NCBI GenBank assembly: GCA_045540275.1
Contig: JAZQGX010000235.1
Coordinates: 20,699 to 84,698, forward strand
Source of the DNA: RGIG8368 sp045540275
GTDB lineage: Bacteria; Verrucomicrobiota; Kiritimatiellia; RFP12; UBA1067
Direction of reading: 5' to 3'
DNA length: 64,000 bases
Part shown: one piece after another, positions 19,338-26,882 of the stretch
Numbering within the stretch: position 1 is the stretch's first letter
How the letters are laid out: each line of letters begins with the position of its first letter
Position numbers and translations under genes: made by a program
Notes under the pieces: generated by a model
Told to the model about the DNA's origin: nothing
What the model saw: the letters and a program-made list of their open reading frames with translations, nothing else
Database searches by the model: none

Positions 19338-19430
19338 TGCAACTCCTCGTCTCAAAACCGACATTTCGAAGAATTTTATTTCCAAAATAAAAAGCAGTCA
19401 AGCAATATTACGAGACGGACGATTTTATTA

Positions 19431-19460
19431 TTGCCAAGTATTTAAGGGAAAGTGTATAAT
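19431..19460 (+). promoter_or_regulatory. Sigma-70 promoter of the MotA/ExbB-like operon
   Basis: -35 TTGCCA (19431-19436), an 18-base spacer, and a perfect -10 TATAAT (19455-19460). Predicted start of transcription is about 19467. An ATG sits exactly there, in frame with the first operon gene, but a GTG at 19515 has a strong SD, so a leader of about 48 bases is the preferred reading. It lies in the 177-base gap between divergent ispF and this operon. Confidence 0.68.
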
Positions 19461-19514
19461 TTTTTAATGTCAAAACGAGGTATTCATCACAACAACAAAA
19501 AAAGGGGGTACAAC

Positions 19515-20615
19515 GTGAATTCCTCACGCATCAAAGCATCATTACTATTGGTAGTATTTGCGGCACTGGCCGTTTTCTCTGGATTGGCGTTCATCGACAA
19601 TATTGACATCATTGTCAAATATTGGAAAGATTTCAATGCTGTAAGTGGCGACTCAGCCAAAATGGCCAAGGAATACACCGGCATAATTCCTTGTTTGGAT
19701 TGGACCACGGTCGACTACTCTGCAGTCACGACCTTCATTCCTTTCTTCGGTTTTCTCTTTGCGGCGATTGGATGCCTTCGTGTTATTTTCAAAAAGAAGC
19801 TGCATTCAAATGACTGCTTCCCGTATTTCCCTTACACCGATCTTCTCAATATTTCGCTGGGCTTGATCGGTACCTTGTGGGGAATCATCGTTATCGGCTA
19901 CTACGACATGTCCACCATCGAGATCGACATTCTCATTGAATGTCTGCACACTGCGTTGTTCTCGACGTTGATGGCTGTTGTCTGGGTTTATCTGATTGAC
20001 CATCCGATCATCCGTCCTTTGATGCGTAGCTGCATCAGCACCGCACAGATCGAGACCGACGATGACGAAAAAGACGTTATCGAGATCATCGAAGATTTGC
20101 GTCGCAGCGCATGCGGCATCCGTAGCGCTTGGGAAGATGAACGCATCAATCTTGAAGGACTTGTCACCCAGATGAAGTCCGCCAAAGATTCGATGAGCGA
20201 ATTTGACCGTGCCACCAAGCAAGCCGGGATCGCGATTGACAAGACACTTGCATCGGCAGTGCAGGCGATCACCGCCCGCCTTTCCGATGTGGCGGAACAG
20301 ATCGAAGCGAACCGTCGCGCTTCAGAGGAACAGGCGGCCGAGCGCAATGCTCGTCTGAACGAGGCCTATGACAAGCGCATCACCGATCTTAACAATGCTT
20401 TTGACAAGCGCATTGCGGTAATTGCCGAAGAGAACAGCAAGATTGCCGAAATCTGCGAAAAGCTTGAAGCGCAATCCAAGCGATTGCTTGATGAAAACGT
20501 ACAGCTCAAAGCCGATCTCAAAACTTCCGAAGAAGCGGGACGCGAACTGAAGAGACGCGCCGAGAAAGCGGAAGACAACCTCAACACCATCAAAAAGGTC
20601 ATAGCCGGTGAATAA
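19515..20615 (+). CDS. MotA/TolQ/ExbB-like membrane protein with long coiled-coil tail
   Basis: 366 residues. Four hydrophobic helices are visible at about 9-27, 71-92, 110-130 and 144-162. Helix 3 (SLGLIGTLWGIIVIG) and helix 4 (LHTALFSTLMAVVWVYL) follow the two conserved helices of MotA/TolQ/ExbB proton-channel subunits (GLLGTV and AL-TT patterns). Residues about 205-360 are charged and alanine-rich, a long cytoplasmic coiled coil. The MotA-plus-tail plan resembles ZorA of the Zorya defence system, but I see no ZorC, ZorD or ZorE nearby. Start: GTG with AAAGGGGG 6 bases upstream; the in-frame ATG at 19467 at the predicted transcription start is the alternative. The channel assignment is inferred from helix pattern, not a full family match. 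Confidence 0.6.
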   Translation: MNSSRIKASLLLVVFAALAVFSGLAFIDNIDIIVKYWKDFNAVSGDSAKMAKEYTGIIPCLDWTTVDYSAVTTFIPFFGFLFAAIGCLRVIFKKKLHSNDCFPYFPYTDLLNISLGLIGTLWGIIVIGYYDMSTIEIDILIECLHTALFSTLMAVVWVYLIDHPIIRPLMRSCISTAQIETDDDEKDVIEIIEDLRRSACGIRSAWEDERINLEGLVTQMKSAKDSMSEFDRATKQAGIAIDKTLASAVQAITARLSDVAEQIEANRRASEEQAAERNARLNEAYDKRITDLNNAFDKRIAVIAEENSKIAEICEKLEAQSKRLLDENVQLKADLKTSEEAGRELKRRAEKAEDNLNTIKKVIAGE

Positions 20616-21357
20616 GAAGCAAGCGCTTCTGAAGCAGCTGTCGCGGAAGGGACCGTCAGCGCTCACTGTATCAGTGAATGATTTGAACGGACTGCTGCTC
20701 CAGATCTCATTGGCAATCATGATGATTTTCGTGATGGCCTACTTCATCTTCCGCACGCAAAAGAATGAAAAGATTCTTGAGATTCAACGCCAGAAACTGG
20801 AATTGGCGGTTGATACTGTCGATAAAGAGTATAAAGTGCGCTATGGTCTGAACGTGCTCACTTCGGGAATAACCCGTCGTGAGGGCTCTACCAACGTTTA
20901 CTTTGACGCATCATCGATCATTACCAACGGAGCGATGACGCAAAACCATGCCATCCGTGCTGCCTTCATATCTGCCTCGCAGAATGGGCAAGCCGACTTC
21001 GCCGACAAACTGGCGTTGCGTAAAGGATGGTGGGATAAGGTCATGAAGGCGGCAGCACTTGACAGCGACATCACGCAAGAGAACACCCAGTGGCTAAATG
21101 ACACAGTGGACACCTGCATCGCTGATTATGTCGATTCCGTGCATGCTATCCAGTATGGATGCGCAACCATGCTGCAGAAATATTGGAGCGAGCATCCTCA
21201 ACAGGTCAAAGACGAAGAGATCGAAAAGATTCTCACCAAATTTAATACTGCGGACGAGAAGACAAAAATGCTCTTGATTACCGACCTTGCGGAGGCGTTG
21301 CGTCGCTACAGTATTGAAACATTGTCCAAACTGGCAGGAGCGGAGTTGCTGCAATGA
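20608..21357 (+). CDS. MotB/ExbD-like single-pass membrane protein without OmpA domain
   Basis: 249 residues, GTG start, overlapping the previous gene by 8 bases. A short basic cytoplasmic N-terminus (1-22) is followed by VNDLNGLLLQISLAIMM, one membrane helix (about 26-48). Asp25 at the start of the helix followed by LxxGLL matches the position and pattern of the proton-carrying Asp in MotB, ZorB and ExbD. After the helix come a short coiled coil (about 49-75) and a helical domain of about 170 residues. No OmpA peptidoglycan-binding motif is visible, unlike MotB or ZorB. Likely partner of the upstream four-helix protein in an ion-driven complex; function unknown. Confidence 0.55.
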   Translation: MNKKQALLKQLSRKGPSALTVSVNDLNGLLLQISLAIMMIFVMAYFIFRTQKNEKILEIQRQKLELAVDTVDKEYKVRYGLNVLTSGITRREGSTNVYFDASSIITNGAMTQNHAIRAAFISASQNGQADFADKLALRKGWWDKVMKAAALDSDITQENTQWLNDTVDTCIADYVDSVHAIQYGCATMLQKYWSEHPQQVKDEEIEKILTKFNTADEKTKMLLITDLAEALRRYSIETLSKLAGAELLQ

Positions 21358-23405
21358 AAAAGAACACGATAATCTCCATGTGTGCGGTGCTCAGCGCCGC
21401 CACAACTTTCGCCAGCGAACTTGTGCAGGCGGAAAATCTAAAAAAAAGCTCATCGCATCTGGCGGCGCAATTGGTTGTTGACAGGCTTCGTGACGATGTT
21501 GCAACCAACAACAATGCAGTCGCCGATTTGGCAAAAGCGATGCTTTCCGACCCTGTTCGATACCGTAAGACGGGCGAAGCAAAGATACTTTTGGAACCGG
21601 AATTTTCCGAAAGTATAAAAAACACCTTCCGTAAGCGTGTTGACGACCTTCTTGACCGGATGGCGAAGCCCAAGACTCGGCAAGAGTATTTTGGCGCGGA
21701 GTTTCTGTCAAAAGCGGAAGACCCGGGGAATGCGTTCTTGAAAAAGGTTGCGGCCGATTCGTATCAGAACGCATTTAAGGAAGCCCGTAAAAAGGCTTGT
21801 GAAGAGCAGGCGAAACGTCTTTCGTCGGCGATTCGCCCTACCGAGGAAGAAGTTGACAGTTCCGATCGTGGAAGCTTGGTTCATCGAATTGCCGGTAAAC
21901 TCATCGAGGCGAAAAAGAACGCCATTTTCGATGAGAACGTCGGTTATATTCTGAACACGATTGCAGGCCCCGTAGTTGTCGAGGCTTACAATCAGCGTGA
22001 TATGCAGCGCGAGTCATATATGACGATGCCGGTCAACACCTACACTCCTGAATTTCTCGTCACCAACATGTTGAAAAACATCAAAGGTGAAGTATCTCGA
22101 ATCCAGCGTGAACGGAAGGCTGAGGGGCAGTACGGGTACGGGCTATTCCCGTCCACGACCAATAATTCACTGGTCGCTAAGATGGCAAAGAATCGTGCGA
22201 TTAAAAATCTGACGGATGCGCTGTCAAACGTATCGACAAATATTTTCGACCGCAAATGGGCGGAAAAGGAAATTTTGACGAATATTGACAAGCATCGCAA
22301 TCGAGGAGATTCGGAAAATGCCTTCCGGGTGCTTAACAGCAAAAAGATGGAAGATCTGGCGCTGGCAGAGATCCGCAGGAGGGTTCCGAAAAACGAGAAA
22401 GCACGTTTTGAGGAGTATTTTGCAAAAGACGGTTCACAGAATTCGAGATATACGAATTTGCGTTGGAATCGCGCTGGCAATGAATTTTGGCCGCTGGTAG
22501 TGCAGGTTCGCAACTCGTGTGCGAGCAATCAGATGTCAAAATTCTACAAGAAACTGCAGAACAAGGATTGGTATCCCGATTATGATGTTGTGGATGCGAT
22601 CAGTCTCAGTTCCGATTTGTCCCGCGAATGGGCACTTTGGCGCAAATACAAGGAGTTTTCGGAATTCTCTGACCTTGAGAAGAAGCAACCGATTATCGGT
22701 GAAACTTCGGCAATGGTCAACAATGCGATGAGGTACGCGTTGGGAGCTGGTGAACGCGCTCGTTCATGGCAGCACGGTATTGTGCGTAATATCTATCATT
22801 CGATTCGCTCTTACTACGAATCGACCGGAAGTCGACCTTCAATTGAGACGGTTGTAGCGGATTATGAAAAGCGCGTCACCGATCAATGGCTCAAGAATAT
22901 AGCCAAGGCGATGGAGGGGTACGAGAAAGCAATTCCAAAATACGAAAAGCTTTTCAACAGCACTCGTGAGCAGATAGAATTGCGTGCCAAGGCGATTGTC
23001 AGCATGTCAGGATCCTCGAACACGGCAAAGGGAGATGGCTCAGATGATGGTGATGTCATTCCTTGTTCAGCCACGATTACATTTGACATCAAAGATGACA
23101 AGGTGATAGAAGCATCTATTCGCTACAATGGAGAAACGGTTTCGACGGTGAAGGCAAACCTAGAGAAGAAGGCGTTCAAGCGAGAACTTAACAATTTCTC
23201 GCGCAGCGTTTCTGATCAGGTATTGAACCGAATCCGCGAAGCGGCAAAGAACGATCGACTCAATGTCCGGTTGAATCTTGTTGTTCGCGACAACCTCGTA
23301 TACTATGGAGCTGTAATTGATGTATATGACAGCATCCGTTTTGGGGTTGAGAAATTAGGTCCTAGGATCAACTCATTCCGCACCTTTGGTGCGCCTCGCG
23401 ATTGA
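21354..23405 (+). CDS. Large secreted protein of unknown family, third gene of the stator-like operon
   Basis: 683 residues, overlapping the previous gene by 4 bases (ATGA), with GGAG 8 bases before ATG. An N-terminal signal peptide (MKKNTIISMCAVLSAATTFA) indicates export. The mature part is mostly helical and charged (about 30-570), with conspicuous Arg/Lys/Glu content and Trp-rich patches near 375-445. A C-terminal stretch (about 570-660, CSATITFDIKDDKVIEA) looks like a beta-sandwich or TonB/TolA-like alpha-beta module. I recognise no family. Its place after two membrane subunits suggests that it is the periplasmic effector or load of an ion-driven machine. A strong terminator follows at once. 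Confidence 0.7.
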   Translation: MKKNTIISMCAVLSAATTFASELVQAENLKKSSSHLAAQLVVDRLRDDVATNNNAVADLAKAMLSDPVRYRKTGEAKILLEPEFSESIKNTFRKRVDDLLDRMAKPKTRQEYFGAEFLSKAEDPGNAFLKKVAADSYQNAFKEARKKACEEQAKRLSSAIRPTEEEVDSSDRGSLVHRIAGKLIEAKKNAIFDENVGYILNTIAGPVVVEAYNQRDMQRESYMTMPVNTYTPEFLVTNMLKNIKGEVSRIQRERKAEGQYGYGLFPSTTNNSLVAKMAKNRAIKNLTDALSNVSTNIFDRKWAEKEILTNIDKHRNRGDSENAFRVLNSKKMEDLALAEIRRRVPKNEKARFEEYFAKDGSQNSRYTNLRWNRAGNEFWPLVVQVRNSCASNQMSKFYKKLQNKDWYPDYDVVDAISLSSDLSREWALWRKYKEFSEFSDLEKKQPIIGETSAMVNNAMRYALGAGERARSWQHGIVRNIYHSIRSYYESTGSRPSIETVVADYEKRVTDQWLKNIAKAMEGYEKAIPKYEKLFNSTREQIELRAKAIVSMSGSSNTAKGDGSDDGDVIPCSATITFDIKDDKVIEASIRYNGETVSTVKANLEKKAFKRELNNFSRSVSDQVLNRIREAAKNDRLNVRLNLVVRDNLVYYGAVIDVYDSIRFGVEKLGPRINSFRTFGAPRD

Positions 23406-23421
23406 TTCATGTACCAAAAAA

Positions 23422-23449
23422 GGGACGCCCAGCCGGCGTCCCTTTTTTT
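23422..23449 (+). terminator. Rho-independent terminator of the stator-like operon
   Basis: Perfect 8-base-pair stem GGGACGCC (23422-23429) and GGCGTCCC (23435-23442), 5-base loop, then seven T. It ends 44 bases after the stop of the third gene. The first copy of the GGGTCTGTCCCC repeat abuts the T-run. Confidence 0.92.
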
Positions 23450-23537
23450 AGGGTCTGTCCCCCTAATGTATTCTAGGGTCTGTCCCCTAAATGAAAATGG
23501 TCGCCAAACCTGCGCCTATTTTGAGGGTATGTCCCTA
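23449..23537. repeat. Three copies of the GGGTCTGTCCCC repeat (one degenerate)
   Basis: Copies at 23451-23463 (TAGGGTCTGTCCCCCTAA context), 23476-23487 (TAGGGTCTGTCCCCTAA) and a weaker GGGTATGTCCC at 23524-23534. All are on the plus strand. They fill most of the gap between the terminator and the ROK-gene promoter. The same motif recurs at 28.8-29.0, 35.2-35.3 and 36.3 kb. Confidence 0.8.
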
Positions 23538-23566
23538 GAACGACTAAAAATTATCGTTGAAAAAGG

Positions 23567-23598
23567 TTGTCGCAAAATCTCGTGTATTAGGGTATAAT
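23567..23598 (+). promoter_or_regulatory. Probable promoter of the ROK-like gene
   Basis: Perfect -10 TATAAT at 23593-23598. The best -35 (TTGTCG, 23567-23572) has a long 20-base spacer, so it is weak or needs an activator. Predicted start near 23605, giving a leader of about 30 bases that ends in a good SD (AGGAGA, 6 bases from the ATG at 23635). Confidence 0.5.
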
Positions 23599-23634
23599 CA
23601 TTACGATTTTCAAACACAATCTAGGAGAATGACC

Positions 23635-25053
23635 ATGGCTGCGAATTGCAAATGTTCCTCAGGTAAGAAAAAGTGTTCAAATGGCAAATGCGAATGCAAG
23701 GCGGATAAAAAATACGCTTTTGTAGCTCCCATTCAACTCTTGCGCGAGATGAAGGCAAAAGCCGACAAAAGCTCACCGATTTTTGCAGTTGCCCTTGAAC
23801 GGGACAATGGCTATGTTACCCGTTACGACTTGCCGATTCCTTCCGGCATGGGAAAAAAGGAAATCGTTAGAAAACTTTGTGAGAGAATCGTAAAGTTCTT
23901 GCTTTGGTCTTCGGGCGGGTACAAAATCACCATCGCCGGCCCCAGTGCCATTTGCAAAAAAATCAAAGCAGACTACCAAATTGGTGGTGCACGTGACTTT
24001 GACGCAAAATTCTTCAAGAAAGTTTATCATCAGGATTTGACTGTAAAGGTTGTCAAACTTGACAAAATGCCGAAAGCTAACGAACGTGCGCTGAAGGTCA
24101 ATGCCAAGAGTAACGGATGTCGTCTCGGATTTGATTTGGGTGCAAGTGATTTTAAAATCAGCGCAGTTAAGAATGGCAAGGTAACCTTCTCTGATGAATT
24201 TCCCTGGGATCCCAGAAATCAAGCAGACCCCGACTATCATCTGAACAAACTAAACGAAGGACTTAAGAAGGCAGCCGCCACTTTGCCCAAGGTTAATGCC
24301 ATCGGTGGAAGTACCGCCGGTGTTGTAATTGACAACTACTTGCGCTCTGCCTCACTCCTTCGAGCTGTCGAGGAAAAAAACAATCAGCGCTTTGAAGAGG
24401 GACAGTCCATTTTCTACCGTCTGCAAAAAATTTGGAATGTACCGGTTGAGGTTGCCAATGATGGTGATGTTACCGCTCTTTGCGGAATGCTGACAATGAA
24501 CAAAAAAGGAATTCTCGGCGTTGCCATGGGCTCAAGCGAAGCGGCCGGCTTTATCAACACCGACGGGTGTCTTACAGGTCGGCTGACGGAACTGGCCTTC
24601 GCTCCGGTTGACTTAAGCGATCAGGCGCCAACGGATGAATGGTCTGGGGATACCGGGGTCGGAGCAATGTACTTCTCGCAACAGGCCGTCAACTTCCTCG
24701 CTTGCAATGAAGGCTTCAAATTCCCAAAGACCATGCCCCTTCCCGAACGGCTTAAAGTAGTCCAGAAGGCCATGTCAGAAAATGATCCTCGTGCGCTGCG
24801 CGTCTATCAACGGATAGGATTGAATCTCGCGCATACCGTACCTTGGTATCGCGAATTCTACGACTTCAACAGTCTGATGATTCTGGGACGTGTCACAACT
24901 GGCATGGGCGGTGTGATTATTCTTGAAACCGCGCGTTTGATGCTGAAAGACATCTATCCAGAAACTGCTGCCGAGGTAGAGATTTTCATGCCAGATGAAA
25001 AAGCTCGCCGCCTTGGCCAATCAGTGGCCGCAGCATCGCTCCCCGAGCTGTAA
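23635..25053 (+). CDS. ROK/actin-like ATPase-fold protein with Cys-rich N-terminus
   Basis: 472 residues. Residues about 160-472 carry an actin-fold sugar-kinase core: RLGFDLGASDFKISAV (phosphate-1 loop), GGSTAGVVID, EVANDGDVTALCG (catalytic Asp region) and GVAMGSSEAAGFI, close to ROK glucokinases and repressors. The ROK zinc motif (CxCGxxGCxE) is absent. The first 160 residues are unusual: five Cys within residues 5-21 (NCKCSSGKKKCSNGKCECK) look like a small metal-binding knot, followed by an unknown alpha-beta domain. There is no DNA-binding helix-turn-helix. It may be a kinase or a sensor. Start: ATG with AGGAGA 6 bases upstream. Monocistronic, with its own promoter and terminator. Confidence 0.7.
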   Translation: MAANCKCSSGKKKCSNGKCECKADKKYAFVAPIQLLREMKAKADKSSPIFAVALERDNGYVTRYDLPIPSGMGKKEIVRKLCERIVKFLLWSSGGYKITIAGPSAICKKIKADYQIGGARDFDAKFFKKVYHQDLTVKVVKLDKMPKANERALKVNAKSNGCRLGFDLGASDFKISAVKNGKVTFSDEFPWDPRNQADPDYHLNKLNEGLKKAAATLPKVNAIGGSTAGVVIDNYLRSASLLRAVEEKNNQRFEEGQSIFYRLQKIWNVPVEVANDGDVTALCGMLTMNKKGILGVAMGSSEAAGFINTDGCLTGRLTELAFAPVDLSDQAPTDEWSGDTGVGAMYFSQQAVNFLACNEGFKFPKTMPLPERLKVVQKAMSENDPRALRVYQRIGLNLAHTVPWYREFYDFNSLMILGRVTTGMGGVIILETARLMLKDIYPETAAEVEIFMPDEKARRLGQSVAAASLPEL

Positions 25054-25066
25054 AAGAAATAAAAAA

Positions 25067-25096
25067 GAGCGCTTCGCTGAGAGGCGCTCTTTTTTT
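25067..25096. terminator. Bidirectional rho-independent terminator
   Basis: Stem AGAGCGC/GCGCTCT with a GC-rich loop, flanked by A6 on the left and T7 on the right. It can therefore end the ROK-like gene (plus) and the convergent permease gene (minus), which stops 20 bases away. Confidence 0.85.
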
Positions 25097-25115
25097 GAAA
25101 AATTGCAAATTGGGT

Positions 25116-26030
25116 TCAATTGGTTTGTGATTGTCTGAATTCAACCTTTTTAAGCATTCTAATTTGCAAATATGCAAAAGCAATGAGAACAGTGCCCAAA
25201 AACCATGCCATGGTTGTTGCGGTCGAAAAACGCAAATTATTATACGCCTCTTTCCAGATCATCAGTGACAGAACATTTGTAGCATCTCCTGGACCTCCGA
25301 ATGTAAGAAGGAAGATACTGCCCATGCCCTGACAGGCTGCAATAAATGCTCCTGCAAAATTTATTACCATTAGCGGCAAAAGCTGCGGAAAAGTAATATG
25401 CCGAAAACGCGATAGAATTCCAGCACCATCAATTGCCGCCGCCTCATAGTAATCGCGGGGCAGCGAATGTAATGCCGCAAGGTAAATAAGGCTCGCCATA
25501 CCGGCATTAGCCCATACCCCCGGTAAGATGCAACAAACCATCGCCAATGCAGGGTCTTGCAACCAACTACAAGCATCAAGACCGAAGACTTCCAGCAAAC
25601 GGTTGAGAATTCCATTTTCAGTTGGATCGTACATCATCTTCCACAGCAAGGTAATAACCAAAGCGCTGGTCAGATGTGGCAAAAAATACAACGTCCGAAA
25701 CAAAATTTTACCGCGCGGTATTTCGGATAAAAGCACCGCCAGCACAATCGGCGAAATGAACCCAAGCAAAAGAGTCAAACCGACATACTGAGCAGTTCTT
25801 CCCCACGCCTTCCAAAAACCCGGATCGCATGCTACTGCAATAAAATTATCCAAACCGCTCCATGTTGAAGAGCCGACCAAATGATAATTTTGGAATGCCA
25901 TTAAAGCACCGCGTAAAAGCGGATAGTATGCCCATAAAAGTATACTTAGAACAGCAGGTGCCAAAAAAAACCATGGCAGGAAGCGATTACGGGATTTTAC
26001 ATCCGCTTTTCTGTCTATAGGTGTCATCAT
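25116..26030 (-). CDS. MalF/UgpA-type sugar ABC transporter permease (orphan)
   Basis: Inner-membrane permease of 304 residues with six predicted helices. The cytoplasmic EAA loop (EAAAIDGAGILSRFRHITFP, about residues 205-224) contacts the ATPase. The N-terminal FLAPAVLSILLWAYYPLLRG is typical of carbohydrate CUT1 permeases. Normally it works with a second permease (MalG type), a solute-binding protein and MsmK-like ATPase; none is in the window. It overlaps the stop of the upstream methyltransferase gene by 4 bases, so it is expressed with unrelated genes. It may serve with components encoded elsewhere. Confidence 0.87.
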   Translation of the reverse strand: MMTPIDRKADVKSRNRFLPWFFLAPAVLSILLWAYYPLLRGALMAFQNYHLVGSSTWSGLDNFIAVACDPGFWKAWGRTAQYVGLTLLLGFISPIVLAVLLSEIPRGKILFRTLYFLPHLTSALVITLLWKMMYDPTENGILNRLLEVFGLDACSWLQDPALAMVCCILPGVWANAGMASLIYLAALHSLPRDYYEAAAIDGAGILSRFRHITFPQLLPLMVINFAGAFIAACQGMGSIFLLTFGGPGDATNVLSLMIWKEAYNNLRFSTATTMAWFLGTVLIAFAYLQIRMLKKVEFRQSQTN

Positions 26031-26875
26031 TCAGCAATCCAGCGTGAATACACGCCACTAGGAAGTGGAAGGGTATTTTCCGAGCCGGAAAGAAGCATCT
26101 CGCCGTTTTCGAATCGCCCTTCCCCCATAATCTGACCTAAAACATTGCCAATAACGATTGGGGTATATCCCGGAGTATGTGCAGAAAGCAACACAAAAAG
26201 CGGGTTATCGCTAAGCAAGGCACGGCACAACCGGAGAGTTTCCGGCAGGTCCTTTTCAATTTTATACATTTCGTTATTTTGTCCACGTCCAAAGGTCGGA
26301 GGATCCAGAATTACTGCGTCGTACTTGCGGCCGCGTCTAGCTTCACGGGAAAGAAATTTGTGTGCATCTTCCACAATCCAACGAATTGGATGGTTTTCAA
26401 GGCCGTTAAGCTTTGCATTCTCTCTTGCCCATTGGACCATGCCGCGCGACGCATCAAGATGACACACTTCTGCACCTCCTAATGCGCTAGCCATTGTTGA
26501 ACCACCAGAATAAGCGAAGAGATTCAAAACAGAGACGTTACGTTTTCGCAATTTTATTGCAGAAGAAACTTGATTGCGAATCCATTTCCATTGATCTCGC
26601 TGCTCAGGAAAAATACCCAAGTGTCCAAAGTCAGTACCGGATAATTTAAATTTGATACCGGCGGTTTGAATTATCCACTGATCAGGTAATCCTTTGCGAT
26701 TATGCCAGCGATTCCCATCTTCGCGATCGAATTTGGCATTTGCAGAATTCCATAGATATTTTTCAAGCTGTGGTGACCATACCGCTTGAGAACATGGCCG
26801 AACAAGGGAAATTTTCCCAAATCGCTCAAATTTACGACCATGTCCGCTGTCTAAAAGTTCATAATCGTCGATCAT
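26027..26875 (-). CDS. Class I SAM-dependent methyltransferase (RlmI/RlmK-like)
   Basis: 282 residues. The SAM-binding motif VLNLFAYSGGSTMASA, acidic LDASRGMV, VEDAHKFL and the catalytic DPPTFGRG match the SAM-dependent rRNA cytosine/guanine methyltransferases related to RlmI and the C-terminal half of RlmKL. The N-terminal GIKFKLSGTDFGHLGIFPEQ is also typical. There is no PUA domain. The start at 26875 has AGGAG 4-5 bases upstream; a frame to 26908 would overlap the YihY gene and lacks an SD. The target RNA is not determined. Confidence 0.85.
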   Translation of the reverse strand: MIDDYELLDSGHGRKFERFGKISLVRPCSQAVWSPQLEKYLWNSANAKFDREDGNRWHNRKGLPDQWIIQTAGIKFKLSGTDFGHLGIFPEQRDQWKWIRNQVSSAIKLRKRNVSVLNLFAYSGGSTMASALGGAEVCHLDASRGMVQWARENAKLNGLENHPIRWIVEDAHKFLSREARRGRKYDAVILDPPTFGRGQNNEMYKIEKDLPETLRLCRALLSDNPLFVLLSAHTPGYTPIVIGNVLGQIMGEGRFENGEMLLSGSENTLPLPSGVYSRWIAE

Positions 26876-26882
26876 ACTGCTC

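Noticed and set aside
19452..19514. Earlier GTG start at 19452 for the stator-like gene
   Set aside because: That GTG overlaps the -10 element of the promoter, so it cannot be in the transcript.
19515..23405. Calling the operon a Zorya defence system
   Set aside because: The ZorA-like tail is suggestive, but the second protein lacks an OmpA domain, no ZorC/D/E helicase or nuclease is present, and the third protein is exported.
25067..25096. Hairpin as part of a repeat family
   Set aside because: It is single in the window, with a T-run on both strands, which fits a shared terminator.
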